Assembly (NCBI RefSeq): GCF_000717345.1
Contig: NZ_JNZA01000024.1
Location: forward strand, 1-64,000
From: Streptomyces lydicus
Lineage (GTDB): Bacteria > Actinomycetota > Actinomycetes > Streptomycetales > Streptomycetaceae
Direction: 5' to 3'
DNA length: 64,000 nucleotides
Position numbers and translations under genes: made by a program. Positions 19,024 through 29,400 of the stretch are shown one piece after another. The stretch's first letter is position 1; each line of letters opens with the position of its first letter. The notes beneath the pieces are model-generated. The model was not told the DNA's origin and did no database searches. It saw only the letters and a program-made list of their open reading frames with translations.

Positions 19024-20115
19024 GTGCATGTCGTACTCGCCGGTGGGGGGACCGCCGGCCACATCGAGCCCGCGCTCGCCCTCGCGGACGCACTGCGGAG
19101 GCAGGACCCCACGGTGGGGATCACGGCACTCGGTACGGAGAAGGGCCTGGAGACCCGGCTCGTCCCCGAGCGCGGTTATGAGCTGGGACTCATCCCGGCC
19201 GTGCCGCTGCCGCGCAAGCCCACCCCCGAACTGATCACCGTCCCCGGGCGGCTGCGCGGCACGATCAAGGCCGCCGAGCAGATCCTGGAACGCACGAAGG
19301 CCGACTGCGTCGTCGGCTTCGGCGGTTACGTGGCGCTGCCCGGCTATCTGGCGGCCAAGCGGCTCGGTGTGCCGATCATCGTCCACGAGGCCAACGCCCG
19401 CCCCGGCCTGGCCAACAAGATCGGCTCGCGGTACGCCAAGTTCGTAGCTGTCAGCACCCCCGACAGCAAGCTGCGCGGTGCCCGCTACGTCGGCATTCCG
19501 CTGCGCCGCACCATCGCGACCCTCGACCGTGCCGCGGTCCGCCCCGAGGCGCGGGCCGCCTTCGGCCTCGACCCCAACCTGCCGACCCTGCTGGTGTCCG
19601 GCGGTTCGCAGGGCGCGCGCCGGCTGAACGAGGTCATCCAGGCGACCGTGCCGGCCCTCCAGCGGGCCGGCATCCAGGTGCTGCACGCGGTCGGCCCGAA
19701 GAACGAATTGCCGCATGTGGACAACATGCCCGGGATGCCGCCCTATGTCCCGGTACCGTACGTGGACCGGATGGATCTCGCGTACGCCGCGGCCGACATG
19801 ATGCTCTGCCGCGCGGGCGCGATGACCGTCGCCGAGTTGTCCGCCGTCGGGCTCCCGGCCGCGTTCGTCCCGCTGCCCATCGGCAACGGCGAGCAGCGGC
19901 TCAACGCCCAGCCGCTGGTCAACGCCGGCGGGGGCCTGCTGGTCGACGACGCCCAGCTGACCCCGGACTGGGTGCAGAACACGGTGCTCCCGGTCCTGGC
20001 GGATCCGCACCGGCTGTACGAGATGTCCCGCGCGGCCTCCGAGTTCGGCCGCCGGGACGCCGACGAGTTGCTGGTCGGCATGGTGTACGAGGCGATCGCG
20101 CAGCGCAACAAGTAG
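19024..20115 (+). CDS. murG: Lipid II synthase MurG
   Basis: A 363-residue peripheral membrane glycosyltransferase (GT28, GT-B fold) that adds GlcNAc from UDP-GlcNAc to lipid I. The N-terminal loop GGGTAGHIEPALALAD is the family hallmark, with the second glycine-rich loop VVGFGGYVALPG and the C-terminal UDP-GlcNAc site (SGGSQGARRLNE, CRAGAMTVAEL, GNGEQRLNAQPL). GTG start with a gagagcgg ribosome site, six bases after the ftsW stop. Confidence 0.97.
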   Translation: MHVVLAGGGTAGHIEPALALADALRRQDPTVGITALGTEKGLETRLVPERGYELGLIPAVPLPRKPTPELITVPGRLRGTIKAAEQILERTKADCVVGFGGYVALPGYLAAKRLGVPIIVHEANARPGLANKIGSRYAKFVAVSTPDSKLRGARYVGIPLRRTIATLDRAAVRPEARAAFGLDPNLPTLLVSGGSQGARRLNEVIQATVPALQRAGIQVLHAVGPKNELPHVDNMPGMPPYVPVPYVDRMDLAYAAADMMLCRAGAMTVAELSAVGLPAAFVPLPIGNGEQRLNAQPLVNAGGGLLVDDAQLTPDWVQNTVLPVLADPHRLYEMSRAASEFGRRDADELLVGMVYEAIAQRNK

Positions 20116-20137
20116 CGCCCGACAGAAGGCAGGGAGC

Positions 20138-20953
20138 GTGGCCGGACCGACGACCGCCCGGCGCGGCGAGAAGAAGTCACCGTCCGGCCCGCCCTCCGCC
20201 CCGGAGGAGCGCGGGCGAAGATTCCGCTGGGTGCGCACTCCGCTTCGCGCACCGGGCCGCCGCGGTCTGATCATCATCACGGTGTGCGCGGTGCTGCTCG
20301 GCGCGTTCGGCGCCTGGGCGTTCTACGCCTCGGACTGGCTCCGGCTGGAGCGCGTCCGGGCCACCGGGACCAGCGTTCTGACCCCGCGTGAGGTCGTGGC
20401 CGCGGCCGACGCCCCGATCAACGCACCGCTCATTTCGGTGGATACGGACGCGTTGGCCCACCGGCTGCGCGCCCGGCTCCCGCGCATCAAGAGCGTCGAC
20501 GTCGAGCGGTCCTGGCCGCACGCCATCGGTCTGAAAGTGACCGAAAGGACGCCGGAACTCGTGATGCGAGCGAGCGGAAAGTTCGTCGAAGTGGACGCCG
20601 AGGGCGTCCGGTTCGCCACCGTCACGGCCGCCCCCAAGGGCGTTCCGCTTCTGGAAATGGCCGTTTCGCACGCCCCGAGTCCGGATCGGTTCGGAGCCGA
20701 CCGTTTGCGGCGCGCGGCGGTCGAGGTCGCACAGGATCTGCCCCCGGCCGTACGCAAGGATGTCCGTAAGGTCCGCGTACGGTCTTATGACTCGGTCACC
20801 CTCGAACTGGCCGGCGGACGCACGATTGCGTGGGGCAGCAGCGAACAGGGCGCCGAAAAGGCGAAGGTGCTGACCGCGCTGCTGAAAGCGGCACGTGACG
20901 CGCGCCACTTTGACATCTCCGTCCCCAGCGCCCCTGCGGTATCGGGGAGTTGA
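20138..20953 (+). CDS. ftsQ: Cell division protein FtsQ
   Basis: A 271-residue bitopic divisome scaffold. A charged cytoplasmic tail (about 1-45) is followed by one transmembrane helix (GLIIITVCAVLLGAFGAWAFYA) and an extracytoplasmic POTRA domain (LRLERVRATGTSVLTPREVV to IGLKVTERTPELVM), then the FtsQ beta domain. It links FtsL/FtsB-type proteins to the divisome. GTG start has an aggcaggga site. It is the last gene before the ftsZ promoter region. Confidence 0.94.
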   Translation: MAGPTTARRGEKKSPSGPPSAPEERGRRFRWVRTPLRAPGRRGLIIITVCAVLLGAFGAWAFYASDWLRLERVRATGTSVLTPREVVAAADAPINAPLISVDTDALAHRLRARLPRIKSVDVERSWPHAIGLKVTERTPELVMRASGKFVEVDAEGVRFATVTAAPKGVPLLEMAVSHAPSPDRFGADRLRRAAVEVAQDLPPAVRKDVRKVRVRSYDSVTLELAGGRTIAWGSSEQGAEKAKVLTALLKAARDARHFDISVPSAPAVSGS

Positions 20954-21043
20954 CGTTCGCAGTCGCAGGCCAGCACCCTGGATGGCTACGACTATGGGTG
21001 ATCACATAGGGTGAAAAGAAAAACGGGAGGTTCGGCGTGTTCG

Positions 21044-21073
21044 TTGAACGGGCGCGCCTTGTCGACTTAGTGT
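21044..21073 (+). promoter_or_regulatory. Candidate ftsZ promoter
   Basis: TTGAAC (21044-21049) and TAGTGT (21068-21073), spacer 18, about 165 bases before the ftsZ start. In model streptomycetes ftsZ is known to have several promoters in the ftsQ-ftsZ gap, one of them raised in sporulation; I cannot assign this one to a named promoter. The gap also holds GTGATCAC (about 20999-21006) within CTATG and CATAG arms, a possible protein site. Confidence 0.5.
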
Positions 21074-21117
21074 CTCGTTCCAAAGGGACTATGGAACCAA
21101 GGAACACAGGCACAGGT

Positions 21118-21142
21118 AACCCTAAACTTCAACGTTAGGGTT
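21118..21142. promoter_or_regulatory. Palindrome in the ftsZ leader
   Basis: AACCCTAA (21118-21125) and its exact complement TTAGGGTT (21135-21142) flank a 9-base loop, about 95 bases before ftsZ. This AT-richer patch stands out from its surroundings. It could be an operator or an mRNA hairpin; the -10-like TAAACT at 21123-21128 overlaps the left arm. Confidence 0.5.
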
Positions 21143-21237
21143 CGGGTCGGCGATAACGGACCGTCCCATCGGCATCAGTCGGCGTCCACACGCACAGTGC
21201 GGCGACGACACGTAACTCGAGGCGAGAGGCCTTCGAC

Positions 21238-22470
21238 GTGGCAGCACCGCAGAACTACCTCGCAGTCATCAAGGTCGTCGGCATCGGCGGCGGTGGCGTG
21301 AACGCCATCAACCGGATGATCGAGGTCGGGCTCAAGGGCGTCGAGTTCATCGCGATCAACACCGATGCGCAGGCGCTGCTGATGAGCGACGCCGACGTCA
21401 AGCTCGACGTCGGCCGGGAAATGACCCGCGGCCTCGGCGCCGGCGCCAACCCGGATGTGGGTCGCAAGGCGGCCGAGGACCACCGTGAGGAGATCGAGGA
21501 GGTCCTCAAGGGGGCCGACATGGTCTTCGTGACCGCGGGCGAGGGCGGCGGCACCGGCACCGGCGGCGCACCCGTCGTCGCCAACATCGCGCGCTCGCTG
21601 GGCGCCCTGACGATCGGTGTGGTCACCCGGCCGTTCACCTTCGAGGGCCGCCGTCGCGCCAACCAGGCCGAGGACGGTATCGCCCAGCTGCGCGAAGAGG
21701 TCGACACCCTCATCGTGATCCCCAACGACCGACTGCTGTCCATCTCGGACCGCCAGGTGAGCGTGCTCGACGCGTTCAAGTCCGCGGACCAGGTGCTGCT
21801 GTCGGGTGTCCAGGGCATCACCGACCTGATCACCACCCCGGGCCTGATCAACCTCGACTTCGCCGACGTCAAGTCCGTGATGTCGGAGGCCGGCTCGGCC
21901 CTGATGGGCATCGGCTCGGCGCGCGGCGACGACCGCGCGGTGGCCGCCGCGGAGATGGCGATCTCCTCGCCGCTCCTGGAGGCGTCCATCGACGGCGCCC
22001 GCGGGGTGCTGCTCTCCATCTCCGGCGGTTCCGACCTCGGTCTCTTCGAGATCAACGAGGCGGCGCAGCTGGTCAGCGAGGCGGCACACCCGGAAGCCAA
22101 CATCATCTTCGGTGCGGTCATCGACGACGCGCTGGGTGACGAGGTCCGGGTCACGGTCATCGCCGCGGGCTTCGACGGCGGTCAGCCGCCGGCCCGCCGC
22201 GACGCGCAGTCGGCGCTGTCGGCCCCGAAGCGCGAGGAGCCCGCCCCGGCCCCGAGCCGTCCGGTCGCTCCGCCGGAGCCCCGTACGTCCTCGTCCTTCG
22301 GCGGCCTCGGCTCGGTGCCCGCACGCGACGAGGAGCCGGTGACCGCCGAGCCCTCCTCCTCGCTGGGTGAGGTGCCGGCGCCGTCGAGCACCCCGCAGGT
22401 TCCTCCGGCCCGTCCGTCGTACTCCGACTCCGCGGCCGAGGAACTGGACGTTCCCGACTTCCTGAAGTGA
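21238..22470 (+). CDS. ftsZ: Cell division GTPase FtsZ
   Basis: A 410-residue tubulin-like GTPase that forms the cytokinetic ring, or the ladders of rings in sporulating hyphae. The tubulin signature GGGTGTG is at about residues 103-109, preceded by the nucleotide-binding [15 protein letters not shown] near the N-terminus and followed by the T7 synergy loop with [12 protein letters not shown] variable Pro/Ser/Ala-rich linker (about 315-395) ends in the conserved C-terminal peptide ELDVPDFLK, which binds SepF and other partners. GTG start; it sits 284 bases after ftsQ with its own regulatory region. Confidence 0.98.
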   Translation: MAAPQNYLAVIKVVGIGGGGVNAINRMIEVGLKGVEFIAINTDAQALLMSDADVKLDVGREMTRGLGAGANPDVGRKAAEDHREEIEEVLKGADMVFVTAGEGGGTGTGGAPVVANIARSLGALTIGVVTRPFTFEGRRRANQAEDGIAQLREEVDTLIVIPNDRLLSISDRQVSVLDAFKSADQVLLSGVQGITDLITTPGLINLDFADVKSVMSEAGSALMGIGSARGDDRAVAAAEMAISSPLLEASIDGARGVLLSISGGSDLGLFEINEAAQLVSEAAHPEANIIFGAVIDDALGDEVRVTVIAAGFDGGQPPARRDAQSALSAPKREEPAPAPSRPVAPPEPRTSSSFGGLGSVPARDEEPVTAEPSSSLGEVPAPSSTPQVPPARPSYSDSAAEELDVPDFLK

Positions 22471-22483
22471 CCGAAGCACCGAA

Positions 22484-23248
22484 GTGATAGGGCAACAGCA
22501 CCACGAGAGCGGCGCGCACTTCGCCTTCACCGACAGGTGGGGCGGGGTGAGCGCCGCTCCGTACGATCAGCTCAACCTGGGCGGCGCGGTCGGCGACGAC
22601 CCGGAGGCCGTCCGTACCAACCGTGCGCTGGCGGCGGCCGAACTCGGCCTCGACCCGGCCGCGGTGGTCTGGATGAACCAGGTCCACGGCAGGGATGTCG
22701 CGGTGGTCGAAGGGCCCTGGCGCGATGCCGACGTCCCGTGCGTGGACGCGGTGGTGACGGCACGCCGGGGCCTCGCGCTCGCCGTCCTGACCGCCGACTG
22801 CACCCCGGTCCTGCTGGCCGATCCGGCCGCCGGGGTCGCCGGGGCCGCGCACGCCGGACGGCCCGGCCTGGTCGCCGGCGTGGTGCCGGCGGTCGTCGAG
22901 GCGATGGTCGAACTGGGCGCGGAGCCGGCCCGGATCCTCGCGCGCACCGGACCCGCGATCTGCGGCCGGTGCTACGAGGTGCCCGAGGCGATGCGCTCCG
23001 ATGTCGCCGCGGTGGTGCCCGAGGCGCACGCGACGACCGGGTGGGGCACCCCGGCGGTGGACGTCACCGCGGGGGTACGGGCCCAACTCGCCGCCGCGGG
23101 CGTCGCGGTGCGTGAGGATTCCCACATCTGTACGCGGGAGTCCGCGGACCACTTCTCTTATCGGCGCGACCGCACGACCGGGCGGCTCGCGAGCTATGTG
23201 TGGCTCGGGGAGATCCCCGGCCGTGGGCCGGGGGAGGCCGAGCTGTGA
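22484..23248 (+). CDS. pgeF: YfiH/PgeF-family purine nucleoside phosphorylase (laccase domain)
   Basis: A 254-residue protein of the family once called polyphenol oxidoreductase/laccase (YlmD, YfiH). Characterised members are zinc-dependent purine nucleoside phosphorylases and adenosine deaminases, and Escherichia coli PgeF edits peptidoglycan precursors. The metal ligands are visible: His in NQVHGRDV, Cys in LTADCTPVLL and His in AAHAGRPGLV. The GTG start has a weak ribosome site 13 bases after ftsZ; the stop overlaps the next GTG (GTGA). Neighbours in the dcw cluster fit a precursor-editing role, which is inference here. Confidence 0.87.
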   Translation: MIGQQHHESGAHFAFTDRWGGVSAAPYDQLNLGGAVGDDPEAVRTNRALAAAELGLDPAAVVWMNQVHGRDVAVVEGPWRDADVPCVDAVVTARRGLALAVLTADCTPVLLADPAAGVAGAAHAGRPGLVAGVVPAVVEAMVELGAEPARILARTGPAICGRCYEVPEAMRSDVAAVVPEAHATTGWGTPAVDVTAGVRAQLAAAGVAVREDSHICTRESADHFSYRRDRTTGRLASYVWLGEIPGRGPGEAEL

Positions 23249-23979
23249 CGGATGACCGGAGAGCGGAACTGGCCGCCAATCTGGAGCGGGTGGAAAATCG
23301 TATCTCCGCCGCCTGCGCCAAGGCCGGCCGGCCGCGCGACGAGGTGACCCTGATCGTGGTCACCAAGACCTACCCCGCGAGCGATGTGCGGCTGCTCGCG
23401 GAACTGGGGGTGCGACAGGTCGCGGAGAACCGCGACCAGGACGCCGCACCGAAGGCCGCCGAATGCGCTGATTTGCCCCTTACTTGGCACTTCGTTGGAC
23501 AACTACAGACCAACAAGGTGCGGTCTGTGGCCGGTTATGCCGGGATTGTTCAGTCGGTCGACCGGTCCAGGCTCGTCACCGCGCTCTCCAAGGAAGCGGT
23601 GCGGGCCGAGCGCGAGCTGGGTTGCCTGATCCAGGTGGCACTTGACGCGGAGTCGGGGGATGCCGGCCGGGCCACCGGTGAGCGGGGCGGTGTGGCCCCG
23701 GAGGGGGTGCCGGCGCTCGCCGACGCGATCGCGGAGGCCCAAGGGCTGCGCCTGGACGGCGTGATGACCGTCGCGCCGCTGGCCGGGCCGTATGCCGGCC
23801 GCCAACTGGCCGCATTCGAACGGCTCATGGAAATCTCAACCGACCTGCGCGCCACCCATCCTGCTGCCACCATGGTGTCCGCAGGTATGAGCGCGGACCT
23901 CGAGGATGCCGTGACGGCCGGGGCGACACATGTGCGCGTCGGCACTGCGGTACTCGGAGTCCGACCACGGCTCGGGTAA
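23245..23979 (+). CDS. yggS: YggS/PLPBP-family pyridoxal phosphate homeostasis protein
   Basis: A 244-residue PLP-binding TIM-barrel protein. The PLP lysine is Lys41 in VTLIVVTKTYPASDV; further hallmarks are FVGQLQTNKVR, SVDRSRL and the phosphate-binding SAGMSADLEDAV near the C-terminus. Members bind PLP without known catalysis and keep B6 vitamers balanced. GTG at 23245 overlaps the stop of the preceding gene; an upstream in-frame ATG would overlap it by 48 bases. It is commonly found between ftsZ and sepF in Gram-positives. Confidence 0.93.
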   Translation: MTDDRRAELAANLERVENRISAACAKAGRPRDEVTLIVVTKTYPASDVRLLAELGVRQVAENRDQDAAPKAAECADLPLTWHFVGQLQTNKVRSVAGYAGIVQSVDRSRLVTALSKEAVRAERELGCLIQVALDAESGDAGRATGERGGVAPEGVPALADAIAEAQGLRLDGVMTVAPLAGPYAGRQLAAFERLMEISTDLRATHPAATMVSAGMSADLEDAVTAGATHVRVGTAVLGVRPRLG

Positions 23980-24102
23980 CGTCGCCAAGCAAGTCGGACC
24001 ACAGCACAAAATATGGTCATTTCCGCAGAAAGCGGGAAGGCTGCGTGGATCCAAGGCCCCTGGTGACGGAGCCGATCCACCACAGAGCGGAGGACGCAGA
24101 GA

Positions 24103-24723
24103 ATGGCCGGCGCGATGCGCAAGATGGCGGTCTACCTCGGCCTCGTGGAGGACGATGGGTACGACGGCAGGGGGTTCGACCCCGACGACGAGTTCGAACC
24201 CGAGCTTGACCCGGAACCCGATCGCGGGCGGCGGCAGCAGCATCAAGTGCAGCCCGAAACACGCCCGGAACGGGACGAACCCGTCCGTGCCGTGACGCCT
24301 CCGGCGCAACGTGAACCAGCCCCGCTCACCGTGGAAAGCGGACGACCCGCGCGAATCGCCCCCGTGGCATCCATCACACCCGACCGTCCGAATCTGGAGA
24401 AGAACGCACCGGTGATCATGCCCAAGGTTGTGTCCGAGCGGGAGCCCTACCGCATCACCACACTTCACCCGCGGACCTACAACGAAGCCCGTACCATCGG
24501 GGAACACTTCCGTGAGGGCACTCCGGTGATCATGAATCTCACGGAGATGGATGACACCGATGCGAAGCGACTTGTCGACTTTGCGGCCGGTTTGGTGTTT
24601 GGTCTTCACGGCAGCATCGAGCGGGTGACGCAGAAGGTGTTCCTGTTGTCGCCTGCTAACGTCGATGTCACGGCGGAGGACAAGGCCCGTATCGCAGAGG
24701 GCGGGTTCTTCAACCAGAGCTGA
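24103..24723 (+). CDS. sepF: FtsZ-ring anchor SepF
   Basis: A 206-residue cytosolic protein that binds the FtsZ C-terminal peptide and tethers the ring to the membrane. The N-terminal amphipathic helix ([18 protein letters not shown]) is the membrane-binding element. A long acidic and Gln/Arg-rich linker (about 25-110) leads to the SepF core ([21 protein letters not shown] to [21 protein letters not shown] sequence, about 120-200). The ATG has a good GGAGGACGCAGAGA ribosome site. In actinobacteria, which lack FtsA, SepF is the essential FtsZ membrane anchor. Confidence 0.96.
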   Translation: MAGAMRKMAVYLGLVEDDGYDGRGFDPDDEFEPELDPEPDRGRRQQHQVQPETRPERDEPVRAVTPPAQREPAPLTVESGRPARIAPVASITPDRPNLEKNAPVIMPKVVSEREPYRITTLHPRTYNEARTIGEHFREGTPVIMNLTEMDDTDAKRLVDFAAGLVFGLHGSIERVTQKVFLLSPANVDVTAEDKARIAEGGFFNQS

Positions 24724-24795
24724 GACGCAACACCGGGCACACCGGGGCCGTGAGGTCAACACAGAAGCAAGGCAAGGGGAGAGGGACTGCGCGAG

Positions 24796-25089
24796 ATGAG
24801 TGTCTTTGGTCAGGTGATCTACATCGCGCTGTACTGCTTCCTGATCGTGTTGATCTTCCGCCTGGTGATGGACTATGTGTTCCAATTCGCCCGTTCATGG
24901 CAACCCGGCAAGGCGATGGTGGTCGTTCTGGAGGCCGCCTACACTGTCACTGATCCGCCACTCAAGCTTCTGCGGCGGGTCATTCCGCCGCTGCGTCTCG
25001 GGGGCGTGGCGCTCGACCTGTCCTTCTTCGTATTGATGATCATCGTGTACATCCTGATCACCGTCGTGAGGTCGGTGTTGTTGGTGTGA
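24796..25089 (+). CDS. YggT-family membrane protein
   Basis: A 97-residue protein with two hydrophobic helices (about residues 5-27 and 70-95) around the family motif SWQPGKAMVVVLEAAYTVTDPPLKLLRRVIPPLRLGG-type loop, of which the DPPLKLLRRVIPP core is best conserved. YggT proteins lie between sepF and divIVA in most actinobacteria and Firmicutes; roles in division and osmotic stress have been proposed, none biochemically settled. The ATG has an AGGGGAGAGGG site. Confidence 0.92.
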   Translation: MSVFGQVIYIALYCFLIVLIFRLVMDYVFQFARSWQPGKAMVVVLEAAYTVTDPPLKLLRRVIPPLRLGGVALDLSFFVLMIIVYILITVVRSVLLV

Positions 25090-25138
25090 ACGATACGGTC
25101 TTGCCGATTGCCGACGACTACGTTGAGGTGAAGTAGAG

Positions 25139-26245
25139 ATGCCGTTGACCCCCGAGGACGTGCGGAACAAGCAGTTCACGACCGTCCGCCTCCGAGAAGG
25201 CTATGACGAGGACGAGGTCGATGCCTTCCTCGATGAGGTCGAAGCCGAACTGACCCGGCTCCTGCGGGAGAACGAGGACCTGCGCGCCAAGCTGGCCGCT
25301 GCCACCCGCGCCGCGGCGCAGAACCAGCAGCAGCAGGGCCTGCGCAAGGGACCGGACCAGCAGCAGGAGCAGCAGCAGCGTCCCGGGGCTCCCGTGCCCG
25401 CCGCCATATCCGGTCCGCAGCCGGTCCCGCCGCAGCAGCAGGGGATGGGTGGCCCGCCCCAACTGCCCGGTGGTGCACCGCAGCTGCCTCCTGGTCCCGG
25501 TGGCCACGGCCCGCAGGGCCCGCACGGCCCCGGTCCGATGGGCCCCGGCGGTCCCATGGGTGGCCCGATGGGCGGCCCCGGTGGACCGCAGCAGCTCCAG
25601 CAGGGCGGCCCGCAGGGCGGCCCCGGTGGTGACAGCGCCGCGCGCGTGCTGTCGCTGGCGCAGCAGACCGCCGACCAGGCGATCGCGGAGGCCCGTTCCG
25701 AGGCCAACAAGATCGTCGGCGAGGCCCGCAGCCGTGCCGAGGGTCTGGAGCGGGACGCCCGCGCCAAGGCCGACGCGCTGGAGCGGGACGCGCAGGAGAA
25801 GCACCGCGTGGCGATGGGCTCGCTGGAGTCGGCCCGCGCGACGCTGGAGCGCAAGGTCGAGGACCTGCGCGGCTTCGAGCGCGAGTACCGCACGCGGCTG
25901 AAGTCCTACCTGGAGAGCCAGCTGCGTCAGCTGGAGAACCAGGCGGACGACTCGCTGGCCCCGCCGCGGACGCCGGCGGCTGCTTCGCTGCCGCCGTCCC
26001 CGTCGATGGCGTCGGCCGGTGCCGGCACCATGGGCGGTAACCACACCATGGGTGGTGGCCAGTCGATGAGCGGCAACCACTCCATGGCCGGTCAGTCCAG
26101 CAACGCCCCGTCGTACGGCGGTCAGCAGCAGATGTCGCCGGCGATGACGCAGCCGATGGCTCCGGTGCGGCCGCAGGGTCCGTCGCCGATGCAGCAGACG
26201 CCGTCGCCGATGCGCGGCTTCCTGATCGACGAGGACGACAACTGA
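25139..26245 (+). CDS. divIVA: Polar growth determinant DivIVA
   Basis: A 368-residue coiled-coil protein that marks hyphal tips and branch points and recruits the growth machinery. The N-terminal DivIVA domain (MPLTPEDVRNKQFTTVRLRE, then a heptad-rich helix to about residue 60) binds curved membrane. A long Gln/Pro/Gly linker (about 62-160) precedes the second coiled coil (ARVLSLAQQTADQAIAEAR to LENQAD), then a Ser/Met/Gly-rich tail ending GFLIDEDDN. The PQG-rich linker is typical of streptomycetes. ATG start with gaggtgaag upstream; it is followed by a strong hairpin and closes the dcw region. Confidence 0.97.
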   Translation: MPLTPEDVRNKQFTTVRLREGYDEDEVDAFLDEVEAELTRLLRENEDLRAKLAAATRAAAQNQQQQGLRKGPDQQQEQQQRPGAPVPAAISGPQPVPPQQQGMGGPPQLPGGAPQLPPGPGGHGPQGPHGPGPMGPGGPMGGPMGGPGGPQQLQQGGPQGGPGGDSAARVLSLAQQTADQAIAEARSEANKIVGEARSRAEGLERDARAKADALERDAQEKHRVAMGSLESARATLERKVEDLRGFEREYRTRLKSYLESQLRQLENQADDSLAPPRTPAAASLPPSPSMASAGAGTMGGNHTMGGGQSMSGNHSMAGQSSNAPSYGGQQQMSPAMTQPMAPVRPQGPSPMQQTPSPMRGFLIDEDDN

Positions 26246-26274
26246 GGTCCGCCTAGCGCGTACCGTCGGCAATC

Positions 26275-26313
26275 AGGGCCGGGCCCCGAGGGATTTCCTC
26301 GGGGCCCGGCCCT
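26275..26313. terminator. Terminator after divIVA
   Basis: Perfect 17-bp inverted repeat, arm AGGGCCGGGCCCCGAGG (26275-26291) and its complement at 26297-26313, loop GATTT. It lies 30 bases after the divIVA stop and faces the end of ileS, so it may serve as a barrier in both directions. Confidence 0.8.
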
Positions 26314-26372
26314 TTGCGCTGCCCGGAACACGGCCGGGCGGTGCGGGCGGGGGAGGCGGTGGGCAAAGAGAA

Positions 26373-26401
26373 GTGCCCCGGCGCGGGTGGCGCCGGGGCA
26401 C
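26373..26401 (-). terminator. Terminator after ileS
   Basis: Perfect 12-bp inverted repeat, arm GTGCCCCGGCGC (26373-26384), complement 26390-26401, loop of five. Read on the - strand it is followed by a T-rich run (ttctcttt), as expected for the ileS transcript, whose stop lies 18 bases before. Confidence 0.75.
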
Positions 26402-26418
26402 GTGTGCGAACGGGGAGA

Positions 26419-29400
26419 TTACGCCTTACGGAGGCGGAACGTCAGTGCCAGTGTCTCGTCCGCGAAGGCGGAGCCGTAGCTGTCGTCGGCCTCGCCGGGG
26501 GCGAAGTCCGTGGCGAGCACCTCGTCGGAGATCAGGCCGGTGTGGTCGGTCAGCGCCGTACGGACCTCCTCGTCCGTGGACTGCCAGCGCAGCGCGATCC
26601 GGTCGGCGACGTCCAGGCCGCTGTTCTTCCGGGCCTCCTGGATCAGCCGGATCGCGTCGCGGGCCAGGCCCGCCCGGCGCAGCTCCGGGGTGATCTCCAG
26701 GTCCAGGGCGACCGTGGCGCCGGCGTCGGAGGCCACCGACCACCCCTCGCGCGGGGTCTCGGTGATGATCACCTCGTCCGGGGCGAGGGTGACGGTCTCG
26801 CCGTCGACCTCGACGCTCGCCGTGCCTTCGCGCAGCGCGAGCGAGAGGGCCGCGGCGTCCGCGGCGGCGACGGCCTTCGCGACCGCCTGGACGCCCTTGC
26901 CGAACCGCTTGCCGAGGGCGCGGAAGTTGGCCTTGGCGGTGGTGTCGACGAGGGAACCGCCGCCCCCTTGACCAGAGGAGGATTCGGCGAGCGAGGCCAG
27001 CGAGCTGACGTTGAGCTCCTCGGCGATCTGCGCGCGCAGGTCCTCGGTCAGGTCGGCGAAGCCGTGCGCCGCGACCAGTGCCCGGGACAGCGGCTGGCGG
27101 GTCTTGACGCCGGACTCGGCGCGGGTCGCCCGGCCCAGCTCGACCAGCCGGCGGACCAGCAGCATTTGGGCCGACAGCGCCGGGTCGATGGCCGCCTTGT
27201 CGGCGACCGGCCAGCCGGCGAGGTGGACGGAGGCCGGGGCGTCCGGGGTGACCGGGACGACCAGGTCCTGCCAGACCCGCTCGGTGATGAACGGGGTCAG
27301 CGGCGCCATCAGGCGGGTGACCGTCTCGATGACCTCGTGCAGGGTCCGCAGCGCGGCCGGGTCGCCCTGCCAGAAGCGGCGGCGGGAGCGGCGGACGTAC
27401 CAGTTGGAGAGGTCGTCGACGAAGGCCGACAGCACCTTGCCGGCACGCTGGGTGTCGAAGCCCTCCAGGGACTCGGTGACCTGCTCGACCAGGGTGTTCA
27501 GCTCGCCCAGCAGCCAGCGGTCCAGCAGCGGGCGGTCGGCGGGGGCCGGGTCGGCCGCGGACGGCGCCCAGTCGGACGTACGGGCGTACAGCGCCTGGAA
27601 GGCGACGGTGTTCCAGTACGTCAGGAGCGTCTTGCGGACGACTTCCTGGATGGTGCTGTGGCCCACCCGGCGCGCGGACCAGGGGGAGCCGCCGGCGGCC
27701 ATGAACCAGCGGACCGCGTCGGCGCCGTGCTGGTCCATCAGCGGGATCGGCTGGAGGGTGTTGCCCAGGTGCTTGGACATCTTCCGGCCGTCCTCGGCGA
27801 GGATGTGGCCCAGGCAGACCACGTTCTCGTAGGACGACTTGTCGAAGACCAGGGTGCCGACGGCCATCAGCGTGTAGAACCAGCCGCGGGTCTGGTCGAT
27901 GGCCTCCGAGATGAACTGCGCCGGGTAGCGCTTCTCGAACAGCTCCTTGTTGCGGTGCGGGTAGCCCCACTGCGCGAACGGCATCGAGCCCGAGTCGTAC
28001 CAGGCGTCGATGACCTCCGGGACCCGGACGGCGGTGCGCGAGCAGCCCTCGTGGGAGCAGGTGAAGGTGACGTCGTCGATGTACGGGCGGTGCGGGTCCA
28101 GGCCGGACTGGTCGGTGCCGGTCAGGTCGGACAGCTCGGTGAGCGAGCCGACGCAGGTGAGGTGGTCCTCCTCGCAGCGCCAGATGGGCAGCGGGGTGCC
28201 CCAGTAGCGGTTGCGGGACAGCGCCCAGTCGATGTTGTTGTTCAGCCAGTCGCCGAAGCGGCCGTGCTTGACCGACTCCGGGTACCAGTTGGTGTTCTCG
28301 TTCTCGCGGAGCAGGGCGTCCTTGACCGCGGTGGTGCGGATGTACCAGGACGGCTGGGCGTAGTACAGCAGCGCGGTGTGGCAGCGCCAGCAGTGCGGGT
28401 AGCTGTGCTCGTAGGCGATGTGCCGGAACAGCAGGCCGCGGGCGTCGAGATCGGCCACCAGGGCCTCGTCGGCCTTCTTGAAGAACTGGCCGCCGACGAG
28501 CGGGAGCTGCTCCTCGAAGGTGCCGTCGGGGCGGACCGGGTTGACGACCGGGAGGCCGTACGCCTTGCAGGTCTTGAGGTCGTCCTCACCGAAGGCGGGC
28601 GCCTGGTGGACCAGGCCCGTACCGTCGTCGGTGGTCACGTACTCGGCGTTGACGACGAAGTTGGCGCCCTCCAGCTCGACGAGGGAGAACGGGCGCTCGT
28701 AGGCCCAGCGCTCCATCTCGCGGCCGGTGAAGGACTGGCCGGTGGGCTGCCAGCCCTCGCCGAGGGCCTTCTCCAGCAGCGGCTCGGCGACGACCAGCTT
28801 CTCGGTGCCGTCGGTGGCGACGACGTACGTCACGTCCGGGTGCGCGGCGGCGGCCGTGTTGGAGACCAGGGTCCAGGGGGTCGTCGTCCAGATCAGCAGG
28901 GACGCCTCGCCGGCCAGCGGGCCGGAGGTCAGCGGGAGGCGGACGAAGACCGAGGGGTCGACGACGGTCTCGTAGCCCTGCGCCAGCTCGTGGTCCGACA
29001 GGCCGGTGCCGCAGCGCGGGCACCAGGGGGCGACGCGGTGGTCCTGGACCAGCAGGCCCTTGTTGAAGATCTCCTTCAGCGACCACCACACCGACTCGAT
29101 GTAGTCGGGGTCCATCGTGCGGTACGGGGCGTCCAGGTCGGTCCAGTAGCCCATCCGCGTCGTCAGCTCGGCGAACGCGTCGGTGTGCCGGGTCACCGAC
29201 TCACGGCACTTGGCATTGAACTCGGCGATGCCGTACGCCTCGATGTCTTTCTTGCCGTTGAAGCCCAGCTCCTTCTCCACGGCCAGCTCGACCGGGAGGC
29301 CGTGGCAGTCCCAGCCGGCCTTGCGGTCGACGTGGTAGCCCTGCATCGTCCGGAAGCGGGGGAAGACGTCCTTGAAGACGCGCGCCTCGATGTGGTGGGC

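Noticed and set aside
25139..26245. Repetitive Gln/Pro/Gly DNA in divIVA as a separate repeat element
   Set aside because: It encodes the linker typical of streptomycete DivIVA and stays in frame.
26275..26401. Two hairpins between divIVA and ileS as a CRISPR-like or attachment site
   Set aside because: Each is a separate perfect inverted repeat placed after a gene stop; they are ordinary convergent terminators.
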